The notes under the pieces were generated by a model. The model did not search any database, was not told where the DNA came from, and was given only the letters and a program-made list of their open reading frames with translations. A stretch of DNA of 64,000 nucleotides from NCBI RefSeq assembly GCF_037038585.1, contig NC_092525.1, positions 30,778,367 to 30,842,366 of the forward strand. Reading direction: 5' to 3'. This stretch comes from Patagioenas fasciata. Lineage: Eukaryota > Chordata > Aves > Columbiformes > Columbidae. The position numbers and the translations under genes are program-made. Shown in pieces: positions 12,027 to 26,201 of this stretch. The number at the start of each line of letters is the position of its first letter. The first letter of the stretch is position 1.

Positions 12027-15000
12027 AAGAAAATAACTATGCTCTAAAAACAAGTCTTAAAATTAGTAATTTATGTTAAACATCAGCTGTTTCAGTTTTC
12101 TATCAAAGTAGCTCTGGCTTTCTTTTCAGCTAACTGTATTAAAAGAAATTCAGGAGATTTCCGTAGTTTGGGCTTGCGCAGTTCTAAAGCAAAAAAAAAA
12201 ATCACATGGTTTCTAAAGTATTCTAAATTGTATTTGTACAGAAACACATGTAAACTTTCATATTTTGAAAGAATAAAATCTATGTATTGCTTTGAAAAGG
12301 GCATTAAATGATTCCTGAATTTAGGACAGGATGGCAAACTATTTTTACTGTAACATCTAAGATGCTGCTGCTGGGCTTTGCTATGATGTCAAGCATCAGC
12401 TGTTGTGGCATTGCAACGTCCCTTCTAGAAAAAACGTTTATATTTGTGGACCAGATTGCACTGAATGAAATTTGCAGTCTCTGATGCCTGCTAGTGGGGC
12501 ATTTGTTACATGTTCTTATTCAAATGTAGGAATACATATTTCAGTGTGGCACTGCTTCTTCAAAAGATTAAAAACCTCTTAGTCCTGTGAGACTTGTGTC
12601 AGCATCTGATTTCATGTGCAAGGTAACCTTTAAATATTAATACGGAGCAAGGTCATGCTCTCTTTAGCCCCCAAAATGGAGTTAGTAAATCATGATCAGG
12701 CAGTAAAAATATACAGGGCACATCAGTATTTGTTTAGAGCAAAATCTAAATTTAAATTAAAACAAATTGGCTACTGGTATTTTTATAATCACATATACTT
12801 AATGTAATATTTGTGGGCAGGGTGGGAGCACGGATATCCTATGAAGCTGTAGTTGAAAAATATTTATTAGGACAATATTAATAAAATCTCCCCCAACGAC
12901 AGTGGAGAATGTGGTATCATAAATATCATTTAGATGAATCTAAAGTGGGAATTCAGAAGCTCTTGGGGCAAATCTCCAGCTGTCAGATCTCTGCTGACTG
13001 CTGCAGAATGAGTCAGTTTACACCAGAGGAGCAGGAGCCTCTTGGGCTCTTGTCTAAGCTAAACCACTGATTTATGGCATGACACTTGTAGTGTCTTTGA
13101 CCTCTTTATATGCCATTCATCCTACCAAGGAACAGGGGAGTGCCGGACCTTGCTGGGAACTAGATGATAGACCCAAATAGACTTTTCCTAGGCAAAATAA
13201 AACATTTCATAGTTAAATTTCTAAGAGAGGGGCTGATGGGTTAGCCTTGTAATTCTAGATACGTTGCCATTACATGTTATCTGGAGCTCAGCTCCCAGTG
13301 CAGCTGAGGTTCATGCCACACATAACTAACCACATTTGTTTTGCTGCCAGGGGACCTCCCTTGCTGCAGAGATGGGGAATGGCTTCATCCTACAAAAGAA
13401 CAATTGAAATCTGCAAGGAGTCAGTATTGTGAGACCATGACCTTTCATACAAAATACTTTAGAGGGCAACTGAGAGGTAGCTGAGTCTGGGGAGGGAAAG
13501 AGTCTTCATCTGAGCATTGGGAAATAAAGGGAGACAAATCATTTAAATTTAAAAATAAAGCAAACGTGCTTGTTAAATAGACAGTGAATGTGTGATTCTC
13601 ATTTAGAGCAGAGAACAGAGTATTTTAGCTTTGGCATTAATGATTTGAACTACCTAATGGCAAGATTTTCCTTACAGAAGCATCTGAGACAAAAGGTGGT
13701 CACAAATAATTGGCTAAAGTAGCTCCAGTTTCCTTCCTGAAGGTGACAATTATTTCAAATTATGTATATAAATTTCAGAGGTGTAGACTGTTATGTCCAT
13801 TGGGAGATGTGCTCAGGCTTTTAAACTAATCTCCTCTGGTCCTTTTACATTGGTTTGTGCCCGAAAGTGTTTTGTGGGCCTTGTCTGTAGATGTAATGGG
13901 TGTCTCTGGATCAGGTCACACAGGCTGCGTTACACCAGACACAAGCCAGTCACTTAGATTTGTGCAGAACAGACTTGGAGTCTCTGAGATGCAACAGCTG
14001 CACTTTAGTCTCTAACCCTACAGAGAGATTAAAACAATATTTAAATCAGCCTGTGCCACTGCTCGGGGCAGGTTCCTTGGCTCAGCAAAGTCATAATGCT
14101 GTCTTCAGCAGGAAAGATCCTTCTGGACCTCACAGAGCATTAAGCTGCTTGGTGGCTGTGGTTTCCAGTCTGGGATCCACAGATGCTCAGGAATCTGTGG
14201 AGTCGTTTTGAAGGCTCTGCAGGAGCAACAAGGAAAAGCTTATTTTCAGTAGGCTTATGTTTGTTATGCAGATAAAAAAGTTTGATTTAAGACATTGCTT
14301 TCACATGTAACAATTTGATACTAATATTTCATAGTTCCTTATTCACACATGAATTTTTTTCAGCAGGGTCAGAAATTGCTTTGAAAGCACACTTCCAATT
14401 CTCACTAAGCAGCCCTCACCTGCTAAAAACTCACTGGAGTTATTTTGTAATGTTTAAAAATGTATGGAAACCCAATCCTATCTGGTGTTGCCTCATAGAT
14501 AACAAACTGAATGACAAAAAACCTTTAATTGAGGAGGATGTGAGAGCAAAGAAACAAGCCAGTGGGCAACAAGGACCCCAAGAAAGAATCATCAGGTTGT
14601 CTGAGAAAACAGAAGACTGGGGAAAGAAAAGGAGGAGGAGGAAAGGGAGGACAGAAGAGAAGCGAATCTAGAAATCTGCCTGTAAGAGCAGAAAGCCATG
14701 TTGAATCTCACTGCACCATCTCCTTTGGTCTGGAAGACAGCAGTGTCATAGGCCACAAGCTCTGCAGGGATATGGTGACAGGACAGTGGTGGCTGCAAGG
14801 TGGCAGCTGGTACTCCTGGTCCTGGGCCAGCCCTGATGGACCACTGCAGCCGTGTGGCTCCTGGGACAGCAACCTGTCCCTTCTGCACAATGCCACCCAC
14901 AAACAACTAGGAACAACAAAACCAACAGGTAAACACACACACAAAAATGTGGGTGCATTTAAAGTAGGCAAGTGCCCTGCTCAGAATAGGGTCATAAATG

Positions 15001-18000
15001 TCTTAGGAATCTAAACTTTATCTCTCAGCACAGACTGTCTTAGGAGAATGTGAGGAAGCTGCACTAAGGAACTCATTAACCTGTGTCAGCTGCACATTTA
15101 CAGTACCTGAGGATGCAGACTACATTGCAGCCCACTAGAAGCATGACACAAAGATAGAGGAAACCTGGCAAAGCCTGGTTTTCCAAGGATAGCAGAATAG
15201 CAGTTTCAGAGTGCTGATTTTAGCCAAACAAGGCTCTCTGCAGCTGGCAAATGATTCAATTGAAAAGCCCTTTCTGGAGAGTGAACAGGATTTCAGCAGC
15301 ACAAGGAGTCACCATTCCCATGGGCATCTTTTCTGGGAGCTGCTGAGATACTCTGCTGGTTTTAGACAAAAAAAAAGAAAAAAGGGCTCTGAGACATCAG
15401 GGAGGGAGATGGCCAGGGCAGGAGACAAAATGCAGACAGCCAGGCTGGGGCCCTCGGAAGCAAAACTTGTTTCAGGAGAAAGGCCTGGTTGATCAAGAGC
15501 AGAATCAATGACAAAGAAACAACAATTAGCATAATTTTAATTATTTCTCTAAAATGTGCTATAAATTATATTGCCCTTGGGAGAGCCAGAACAAAAGAAG
15601 AATATAAAACTGCAGGCAAAATGCAAAAGTGTCCATCTCACTGTGCAGGCAGATGGAGTTATTCAGTAAATCCTCTACAGTCTTCTCTGGGCTATAAGGA
15701 AAGGGGAGGAAAAAAAAAAGCTGCCCAAAGTTTCAGTCAATATTTACCTCTTGGGCTAATAAATTGCAATCCTGACCTCAACAAAAGTCAATATCTTCTG
15801 ATTATTATATGCAGGCACCTTTTTATTTGTCCTCACTCATTGTATAATGAGTCACCCATTTCCCCTGGCAACTTCACTTTAATTTTCAATGTCTGAATTG
15901 AACATTTATACTTGAAAGGCATAAAAGAAAATTACTATAAACTAGAGCTGTAAAATGTGGACTTACGTTGCTATTTCCAGTGAATAAACAAGCTTGGGCG
16001 GGGGGCAGAAGGGATCAAGGATTAAGCACAAAAAATAGCCATTTTAAAATCCTCTTTCAAATACCTCTGAGTGAAAAGGAGCAGAGAGAGGAAAGCCCTG
16101 AACTGTGCTATTAAATACAATAAGGCTGTAAGTGTGGGAGGAAAGAGAAGACAACAGTCTGGACTGACTAGTGAACTTGTTTTGAAGGAACGCTATTAGT
16201 CTTCCTCCCCAAAATATCCAAGTGCAATGCCAGAAAATATACGTCAAGGGCAACAAGTATAGATTCACAGACTTGCAAGCCAAGCCACGAAGGCAGATCT
16301 GCATGAGAGACACCACACATATGCTGCTTCATTAGAGGTGGGCTGGGCCAGAGCTAGAGGGGAAAATTCAGGGTGTTATTCCCATAATTGTGTAATGTTT
16401 TATATAATACCACAGGTGTGCACTGTGATTTCTCGAAAGAAATCAAAGCACAGCCTCCCCCAGCAAGATCAAGAATCAGCTAGAATCACATTATTTCTTC
16501 TTCAACTTCTCACTTTTCGAACATCCCCCACTGACTACAATAAAAATGTCCTCTGGGTTTATACACCTTGTGATGCTGGAAAGATTTTTACCCACAAAAC
16601 CCACTATGCCCATCTCTTTTATTACTTTACCAGTTTGTCTGGCTTACCATTACTATTAATCGCACTCTGGCAAACAATGATGAGAGCTGCACATCTCTAG
16701 CTTAAGAACAGTAATTTTTGAACTGTGGAAAATCACAAAGATCAAATTGCTATCAAAACAATCATGATCTGGCTGTCTTTGTCAATGCTAATAAACCCCA
16801 TATAAATCATCCTAGCAAATTTCTTCTAAAGCCACATTATGTATCTGCATGACAATACTCTGATATCATATTACCTTGTATTGTAAATGAAAAATAGTTC
16901 ATTATTTCATTATGACCAAAGTAAGCAATGTTGTAGTCATGGGAAAATGAGTACAGAAACTCTGTTTTCAAATTAGAAGTTCCATTTTCAGATGGAGTAT
17001 TCAGCTCAGTGTTTAGCAGTTCAATAAATATTTTTATATTATCTGTTAACATTGTGCTTAAAATCTTTATTATTCAAAACTGCATATCTCATTCAGAAGG
17101 AGCAGAGTTGCCCTGCTTGAGCTTCACAGAAAGGATGTAATCATAAGTGGATTTTCCCTTCTACTTCACAAATCCAGCTTACAGTTCACTTGCTATAAGC
17201 ACATATTAAGTGGAAACCAGCAGACATAAAGTCATTTGGACAGCTCATACACCAAAAAGCAGATGATTTTCTAAAACAAAAATACATAAAAACATAATTT
17301 GAAAAAACCTCCCGCTAGCAAGAAGCCACAACCCAGAACCTGACAATGCTGAAGCTCAATACATCAAAAGTTCACTTTATATCCTTAGATCTGCTCCTAC
17401 TAAATTCACATGTTTTTCGCCATTAACTTAGTTGAGATCTTTTATTTCCATCTAATGGCCTGTATCAGCAACTGCCAGTATTACCACATCGGCACCAACA
17501 AGTAGACATGCTAATTCATGTGCCATTAAACAGCATGCGTATCCATAGAAGAAGGTTGGAAACTGTCTTGTGAGCAGAAATGAATGAAGTTTAAGTAGGT
17601 TTGAATAAATCTGGGGGCACTTTGTAGCTGCAGAAGATTTTCATCAACAGCTTTTGTAATAGCTTGGAAATGGCAATGGATTTAAACTCATTAGAGTCAA
17701 CAGACAGAAACTGCAATAAGGTGGGCAAAACGCGGTTGGATGCTGTGGTTTCTGAAAACCTAGCGCACTCCCGGGGAGATGCTTACTTCAGGAAAGAAAT
17801 TGTTTCTCTGCATATGTTAGCAGAAAATCTTGAAGTACACTATCTCGAAGGGAATGGGAAGAATCAGACATAATGGGACATCCCGTTAATTTGGTTGACT
17901 AGAGTTGGAGCTCAAGATACCCTAAGCCAAACTTCTTCATAGCAGCCTTCTCTGGCCAAACTCAAATAGAGTAATCTATATATTTACTGTGAAATAAGGA

Positions 18001-18191
18001 AATGTGTCCAAGTCTGTTTGTTCATATTGAGTAAGACCATGGGCTGAGCTTCTCATTTATGTTTAGGAGGAGGGCACTGCAGTGTCTGCCAACACCAGCA
18101 TCCCCAGTCAGATGCACTGTTGATACAGCGTAAGTACCAATGATCACCCTATATTATAGAGAAAAAAATAAGTATGACATTTTTTATTATT

Positions 18192-18210
18192 GGGGGGAGG
18201 GGGGGGAAGG
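18192..18210 (+). repeat. G-rich tract (G6-A-G8-AAGG)
   Basis: Two long G runs of 6 and 8 bases separated by a single A, then AAGG. The plus strand has G-quadruplex potential, though the classic four-run spacing is not clearly met. Confidence 0.7.
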
Positions 18211-20673
18211 TGTCTGTGTTTTCAGTCTTTTTTATTTCTAGGGCAAAAGTCAAAGGGCCTTAAACAACCATCAACCCTGTGACCTCCAGGTCATATCGTT
18301 TTCATCAAAGAAAAAAGATTCGTGTGCATGCATGTTTCCTATACGGCAAAACTGGGGATAAGACAATTGTCCTTCCCTCCTGTACATTTCCAGAACAGAA
18401 CATGCATAAACAGTGAGAGGAAATATTATTCCATTCAGAGTAAGTTGTTTTTTGTACTGAATTTGGAAACACTGCTCTAGTGGGAGATACAATTCTCAAG
18501 GTCTCTTTCAAGATGCTGAGGCCTGACAGAAAAGTCTCTCATCTCCATGATAACACTGCATTGAGGTTATGCAGAGTCAAGAAAAGAGCTTCTCCAAGGA
18601 GGGCAAAGTCCACCATCTACCAGGAGAGTGAAGAAGAAACTCCAAATTGGTCACTCCACAGTGCTGCAGGAGGGATAAGAAGCAGCACAGCAGGGAAAGG
18701 TCCCAGCTGTAGGCCAGAGTGGGGTAACTCACAGCTTTGAATACCATCGTAAGCAAGGCCACCCATGTGGAAGCACAGGAGGCAACTGACACAAAGTGCC
18801 ACCACCACCAGAGAGCAGCTCACCAGAGAGCAGAGCAGAGCTCAGACCCAGGTTTTGGATGGGTGATTATTCCTCTCTGCCTTCTGCAGAAGGAAACTTC
18901 ATCCGTGCAGCCACAAGCAGCCCAGCGTTGCTGGCAGAGCCGTGCTTGGCACCCTCAGGCAACGTGCCACAGGCACAAGTCCCACCATGAGCTCTGATCA
19001 GCCTCCTCTGCACGGGGACCTGGCCGCAGACTGCCCCACCATGAGGACTGCAAGCTGGAGTCCAGCCAGTGCGAAGAGCAAAGGATACGTTTGATGCATC
19101 TATCGCATTCTGTGCTGCTAAAGAGATTCAGTGAATGTCCTAAATAAATACAAGCTCCTGAATCCTGAAAAAATGTAAGAGGGTCTTGTGAAGGAAGGCA
19201 GGAGGCAGATGGTTTCTGCAATGGAAAACAACACATTGTTTTTGTTAGAGAATTTTGGAGGTATTGAAGGATCATTTCTCCTGGTAGTTGAGATACCAGT
19301 AGATATAAATGTTATAAAATAGTAATTCAGCAGTTATTTCTTCAAAGTCACTCTCACTGTGGGATGCATGTGATTTTAATTAATAAGCTTAATATCTTCA
19401 GCTGGATGGGTTTCTGTTTTCTTCGGTGCTCTATCTCCTCTTTATTTTTTGAAGAAATAACCTAAAATATAATGCACTGACCAGAGCATATTGCAATGGA
19501 CTAACATATAAGAATAATAAAAATACTTGTTTACAGTACGAGGCATGGATTAGTGTTAGCAAGTGCTTGAAAGCACTGAAAGAACATTGGCAGTCTCCAC
19601 TTTTATGATCAAGTAAATCCTTACTTTATGCAGAAAATAATATTCAATAAAGAATACAATCTAAATCTGGAATTATATAAAAAAATCACAACACTTTTTT
19701 TTTTTTTGTACTCCTCTAAAATTCAATAAATAGTTCAATACATCTTCTTTATTTCTTTCACCCTTCTGGGGAAAAAATTATTCTTAGGCAAAGGGCTTGC
19801 AGGCCAAATTTCAATCTGAAAATAATCTTTATAGCTGTATTATAAACCAATGAGAATAAGGGTTTATGATGTAAAAGTTGATGCAGGCTTTACTGCTTTG
19901 GTGTGATTGGTGAAGCTGTATTAAAAATAAATAAATTAGAAAAAAAAAAATCCAGACATTCTCTATCAGTAAATAAGAGAAGCTGTATGCTATCATGGCC
20001 ATATAAATCTAAAGTCTTAAACCACTCCACCCTTATTATCTTCTCCAAAAGAAAAATGTTTATAATAATACATATATTGACTTTTGCTTTTTTTGTTCAA
20101 TAACAAGATTTACTGCCCTACTCTTCAGTCAATTGGGTCAACAAATCTCGATACTGATCTCAATAGAAGTCAATACCAGCTTATTACTTACCTCCGCATT
20201 TAGACGCCTATCACAAATTCTTATGGGCATCCCCTTGACAAGAAGAAATTAATACTTTCTGTTAAGTTTCTATACAAAATAGGCTTGTGTAGTTTTCACA
20301 TGATGATTTTTAAAGCCATGAGATGATGCTGTGCTTTAGGAAAACACTATTATATATCAACTTCTGGAAGTAGGAATTAAAGTTTTTTAGATTCTCTGTG
20401 TTGTTTCCTTAAAAATTCGCAGACTGACCTTCTTAATTTCTATTTTCTTTCCACATAAAATGTAATTGAGCAATCTGATATTTTTTTTTACTAACTGAGA
20501 AAGGCAAATAACAATAAAAATTCAAAAGCTAGTTGCAAGTAGTAATACACAAACTAACATCCCGGAAGTTCAACAGAGAAACGTAACAATCACTTTTTCA
20601 GTTGCGTTTGTTTAACGCTAGCATAAAAAACAAGCCTTGAAATTCACTATCACACCCGAATTTGTATATTACT

Positions 20674-20697
20674 TGATTCTGTGCTTACACAGAATCA
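20674..20697. repeat. Perfect 10-base inverted repeat with CTTA loop
   Basis: TGATTCTGTG at 20674-20683 and CACAGAATCA at 20688-20697 are exact reverse complements separated by CTTA. This is a compact hairpin. No T run follows directly and no RNA gene is recognised around it. Confidence 0.75.
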
Positions 20698-21222
20698 GTT
20701 TTCAGATAATCTTTTTGGTACCTAAGTGTCAAACTTTGCTATGAGAGGGCAAATAAATCAGGATTTTGTGCCTTATATGTAAACAGATTAAATGAGTATT
20801 TATTTACCATACATTCCAAAGGTTTGTATAAGAAACTTATCATAGAGGCGGATAATAAGAAATGTATTTTAAAATACTGTTGGTGCTGAAAATTGGATTA
20901 TTTACATCACGTAGGTGTTCAGAATGGAAACTGAGACAATGCTGGTACAAAAGTCTGGAACACATGGCAAGGAAATGTCAACAGATTGCAGAAGTTGTGT
21001 TCAAAAGTGCCTTCAGAAGTGTCTGAAGCACTGGCAGGAAACATCACTGTACTGATCCTTTCGTTGTACACACAGTATAATATTAGTTGTGTCAAACACA
21101 GCAGACAACAGATGGAGCAACGACCCTAACCTTGAATATTATTATTTTGTTATCCTGTCTTAAAATCTTTACTTCAGAACATGACAAATGACAGAGTACT
21201 TGCTCTTCCAGCAGTAGAATGG

Positions 21223-21246
21223 TGGAAGGATGGAAGGATGGAAGAT
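21223..21246. repeat. Octamer tandem, three units of TGGAAGGA
   Basis: Two exact copies of TGGAAGGA followed by TGGAAGAT. A minimal microsatellite. Confidence 0.85.
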
Positions 21247-24200
21247 AATGACCAGGAAAAATGTATATTCAAGCTGCAAACATAAAATCAATTTTAAACT
21301 TTGTCTATTTAGCCTAACCAATGCAATTCATATAACACTATTCAAGGTTTGTTTAATGTTGCAATTCCTATTACTCTCCCATAACATCTTCACTGTCTGA
21401 GGTAAAATGGGGCTATGCAGTCTGCTGTAATTTTGCTTTCTTGTGTTTGTCAGTTAAATCCCAGAGTTTGAAAAACTTCCATAAAGTGAAAATTTAAATG
21501 TGTTTTATGTGCAGGAGACCCTATTCTCAACTCATTGACATCAGGTTTGTATATACCACAGGAGATAAAAGTAATGTGATGCATAAGAATCATGCTTGGA
21601 CTTATCCAAGATCTGTATTTGACTAACAAGGTGAGCCAATTCAGAATTAAATAGTTTTTCAGGCTAAACAAAATCAATATTATTTAAAGGCCTAGAGAAA
21701 CATTTCTAGCTTTTTAAAAATAGATAAAGCTATATTGATTTACAAAACATAAGGCATTAGGCTGCTCAGATGCACAAAACTGTCATGTAAAAGATCTTCG
21801 TTGAGAAACACCAATAAAACTCCTCTTTATCTAATTAGTCGAAGAGCACAGTGAAAGGTCAAGGAAGGTTAAAGTGCTCTGTCTAGCGTCTGATATTCCT
21901 GCAGGATGACAAGTTATTCTTTATGACCAGCTTTAACGATCGTCTCCGACAGTCCAGTGACGGCCGTGTGCTCTCTGGGCAGCCGGGAGCCAGCACCGAC
22001 AGCTCCACCTCCACCTGCCTTGTCCCTAACCATGGCTGGTCCTCTGCTGAGCCCAGGCTAGTGACAGTGTCACTGATTACACCCTTGCAGCAGGAGAACT
22101 GGATATATAGGATGTTTTGATCCAAAACACACATGGATACAGAATGAGAAGGTAAACCCAGCTTCCTCACCCCATCCCCTATGTGGCGCATCTCCATGAG
22201 GAGGAGTGCAAGTGTGATGCTGAAGGGCAGACATGGTGGGATGCAACGGGGAGTTATAAACAAGAACGTATATGACCTGGAGCTGCTGCGTGGAAGGTCT
22301 TCATGCATACCAAGAAGTACAACAAAGACTCATCCAATAGGCAGAAAATGTTAAAATTAAACTGCAGTAGCTTCCACAGAAAAGAAGAATCCAGGATTCA
22401 GTTTGTATTCTAGCAAATGGCAAGGAATATATCTATTGAACCTGACTGTGATGCATTTCAGTCACAAGAACTTGTATTAGCAAACCATCTCCAAATTAAA
22501 ACATTAGTGCATTTTTATGTGATACTGATTAAAGTGGGTGGGCTTTGGATACCATAAGATAAAGGATGATAGTAATCTACATGGATGAAGTGCCGGTAGA
22601 AACACAGCAGAATTCAACAAGGATCAAGTACCAGAGTACAGGAAAGCGAAGGAAAGAGGAAGAGACTAGAAAACATTTCTCGAGAGCAAAAATAAGGTTA
22701 AAGGATGATCATTAATGTGCTACTGACACTCCACAGTTATAATGAGGACTGTGCAAATGAACATAAAATAAAGAACAATAATAGTTGGGTAGTGCCAGCT
22801 ATATGGGAAGAAGCAGAAGACAATAGGAAGATCGGTCTAATAACAGAGACGTTCTGCCCTGATTGTGGTAAAGGCCTTGGAAGATGCTCAAATGGAGGAA
22901 ATCTCCATGGAGATTCATGAAAGCTCTTCCTTATTATTATTTTGCAGAGGTATTTCTACTCTTGCACAAACCCTGAGGCCCATCCAGATTTCCTGAAGGG
23001 TCCTAGAAGATGAAACCTAACTTTGAAATGGGAAGAGCTTAAGTGTAAGGGGTGTTTTACATTCTTCTGAAGGAGGAGGTGGGCTACCTATAGGTCCACC
23101 TGTGGTGAGGGCTCACAGAGCTGCTACCACACCATGGTCCCAGTGCTGACAACCCACCTTTCCCAAGAATCTCCTGTACGTTTTAAAATGCCACTTATGT
23201 CTCAAGCCATCCTATTTCAGGTTTGGGCTTCAAAGTATCTTCACATTAGATTATTGACCAAACACAAGATTCTGGATCAGCATCTTTATAGAGCAGAGAG
23301 GAACAGATTGATGAGGGGAGAGGAAAATGCTTAAATGTTTGGTTTTACTCCATGCTCATGTACGCACCTCTTATTTTCTGAAACAGAGTTCAGTTAGTCA
23401 GGATATAAACCATTGTCACTATTTGCATAACCTGAGCTCCCTCACTCACTAATTTCGGTAGCTGCAGAATTAATAGGATTGCTTACAGATAGCATTTGAA
23501 CTGATCACATTTCAATTGAAAATGTTCAGATATATTAAATATTTTCTACTATCAGCTTTTCAGATGATGAGAGATGATGAGCTAACAATGCAGCCAGCTT
23601 TTAAGTGAGGTTTTGACTGCGAGGGTTATCATTGCGGGATCCTCTTGAGTTCCAGCACATATTTCACTGGCAAAAAGCAAAAAGTCCTATTGTCTTATGT
23701 ATTCTGCTCCAGTTTCTCACTTAGAAATAGTTCTAATTGTCATCTTTGGCCAGGTTTAAATTGACATTTTTATCACAGCATTCCTGGCATAGTACTGCAA
23801 GTTACTTGCTTGTGAGTAGTTATCAGCTGGCAAAAATTTAAAAGGAGGCTGGCTCACTAAAATTATATACCAGGAGCTATACCAAAAGCAGCCAAAAGCA
23901 GCAAAGGTTCTTTAAAAATAATTTTAAAAAATATTTTCAGAGAAAGGAAACTTATACATGCAAAAGAGCCACAAATCACACATCTTCAATTAATATTTGA
24001 TCATCAAAAAGCCAATAATTAAAACTGGGAAGGTTAGGTTGGTCAAGTTTTACAGTAGAGTGCCCTCCCTGAGTATGCTCAAATCAACATTTGTGAGATT
24101 AATTTATAAGCTCTTCAAATTTGGAATCTCTGAGGTTTATGCTGTCTGTGCATTGTTTGCATAATGCAGTTTTATACTACTAAAGCACTACCTATAAAGG

Positions 24201-26069
24201 GATTATTTTCATATTCAGCACATTAAAGATACAGCACAATTCATAGATATCGTACTGTGTTTATGCCTCAGATAGCAGGCAAAGTGTCTCTCCTTCTGAT
24301 TATCCATGAAGCAAACGTAGCAACGTGGGTGTCTTGGGAGAGAGTGTACCCTTAGTGAAATTAATTCCCCAATGGGTTTATTAAAGTCTGCAAATTGCAT
24401 TATTTTCCCATCATATTTGAAATATTGCACTTCCTTAATACTTGCTCTAACCCATGGCATGCCATCTTCCCTGGGGTGTCTAGACATGGTGTCTTAGATT
24501 TATGTGTATGATCTCAGTGTGTTACAACATCACTCCTGACTAATGCATTATTACAATACTTACATATATTCCCAAGTGTCACTGTATTGATTAGAAAATC
24601 ACCAATCTGCATATGCACACCATCTGTGCTTCAGAGAAGCAAAACATGCAGGATAACATTTGCCTTACTCAAAGGGAAATTCAGATACCACTAAAAGAAC
24701 AAATAGGAACCCTTTTTTATGTTTTGTTTTGTTAAATAACAAAGAAAATGAATACTGTTTCTGCAAAACAGCAGTCCATGACCCTGAGAGTTTAAAATAG
24801 AAGCCTTTACCTCTCTACTCAGCAAGGAGATTTACCTTCAGTAAAAACATGCAAACAATCTGCCCTTTCAGAGATAGTAAATAATATGGAAGAGAAGCAT
24901 ACTGCTGCAACAAAATTTTTAAATCTCAGTTCAGATATAAGAACATGGGACTTTTCTGCAGGAGGGGCTGCAGTCAGCAGCAAGTCCTGTCTCAGCTGAA
25001 AGCTGCAAGAGCGGCTGTAAAAGATGAATGAGGCCCTTGCTTACTGGGGTGAAATGCTTTTAAAGGACAAGAATCTGCTTATCTTTGATTGATTGCTCAG
25101 TCTGATACTTTCCTTTATAAAGTTTATTGACTACAAGCCCATAAATCAAAGAAAAACAAATCCACAGGTTCAATTTTGGGGGCATTGACATCCTGCCATC
25201 TTGCAGCAATAGCTTAGAAGTCACAGGGCAGGGAAGAGGAGGATACGGGGGACTCACGGAGACAAAAGCATCTATTTCAGGTAAACCATCACTTCAAATG
25301 TTTGTAAATGATTACTCATTTGTGCTCTATAACATTTTTAAGTCAAGAGAAAAACGCAGACAAACAAGCTACTCAGATATATTTTTTTAAGTCTTTAAAG
25401 GCAAAATTTACAATTAACAGACATACTTTTATTTGTGTTGCAGCGTGTCTCTCTGGTTCTGTGAGATTACAGTCATATTCCCACACATCCCTCATCCTCT
25501 GTAAGGATGTTACAATTTAAACTATCAAAGCAAGAATCAGATTTCTTTCAGGGGAACTGGAGGGTTTGGGAAGCTCAAAATCTCTGTACTGAAACACCCC
25601 ACACAGTTGCATGTAAGGAAAGCACTAGCCATAGATCTTGCTCATATGGGGTGTACAGTATAATACGACAGCACGATAATACAGATTAATTTGTGCTGTT
25701 GATCTTAATGCTCCATTCTATGTGTCTTCTTTTAAAGTCACCACTCAGGCCACCAGAACATCTGGTGTTTAACAAAAAAAACTCATTCTGAAGTGCTGTG
25801 TTGAAACAAATAGTACTGTACTATCATTATACGGTGTAACCTCTCTGCTAGGGGTCTAATTTCAAGGCTACCCTGACTGAACTGCATTATTACTAGTGGT
25901 TTTATAATTCACATCTTGCCACAGTACACAAAATACCTAATTATCAAAAGTAGGCTTTTAAAAGCTAGATTGTGTTCCATGTAACTGGGACTGACTGTTG
26001 CTTTCTTTTCATTTTATCTTTGGAGACATCTAGAAGGGCTCAGCCTACACACTGCTGAACATCCTGGCC

Positions 26070-26201
26070 TCGACCCAGCAAAGCACTTTAGCATGCACAT
26101 GTGCTTATACACACAAATAGCTCCCTATATTTCAGCAGGATATGCTCTTAAGTTATGTGCATGCCAGACTACCTTATCAAATGTTTGAACTGGGTTCAGC
26201 G
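26070..26201. repeat. Relic of an ancient palindromic interspersed repeat
   Basis: The left arm begins with GACCCAGCAAAGCACTTTAG followed by CATGCACATGTGCTTA. The right arm (about 26141-26200) reads as a decayed inverted version: CTCTTAAGTTATGTGCATG and then an AAATGTTTGAACTGGGTTC-like end. From memory, sauropsid genomes, especially turtles and crocodilians, carry abundant palindromic repeats starting with a word like GATCCAGCAAAGCACTTAAG and ending with its complement, so I interpret this as an old copy. Element class (MITE-like DNA element or part of a retroelement) cannot be decided here. Edges are approximate. Confidence 0.5.

Larger units (their letters stand above)
10000..18169. other. 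Unique AT-rich region, no gene seen
   Basis: No recognisable gene. It holds a 17-base near-palindrome at 10485-10501, T16 at 12011-12026, A11 at 12191-12201, a purine-rich block at about 14520-14680 and a short CA run near 14933-14943. Frames of up to 150 codons (14562-15014 plus) overlap the purine-rich block and are open partly for compositional reasons. None shows a known motif. Confidence 0.5.
18170..26069. other. Unique region with scattered simple tracts, no gene seen
   Basis: No recognisable gene. It contains G-rich tracts at 18192-18210, a GC-richer block at about 18600-19070 with overlapping open frames on both strands, T13 at 19695-19707, a perfect 10-base hairpin at 20674-20697 and a short octamer tandem at 21223-21246. 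The frame at 21883-22308 minus (141 codons) and that at 24215-24487 minus (90 codons) do not resemble known proteins. Confidence 0.5.

Noticed and set aside
13900-14211. Possible coding exon in a moderately GC-rich plus frame
   Set aside because: 103 codons with no protein similarity that I recognise. The start is not supported by splice or promoter signals.
14562-15014. 150-codon plus frame with overlapping minus frames
   Set aside because: It starts in a purine-rich stretch and passes into GC-richer DNA. No domain is recognised, and several frames are open at once, which indicates composition rather than selection.
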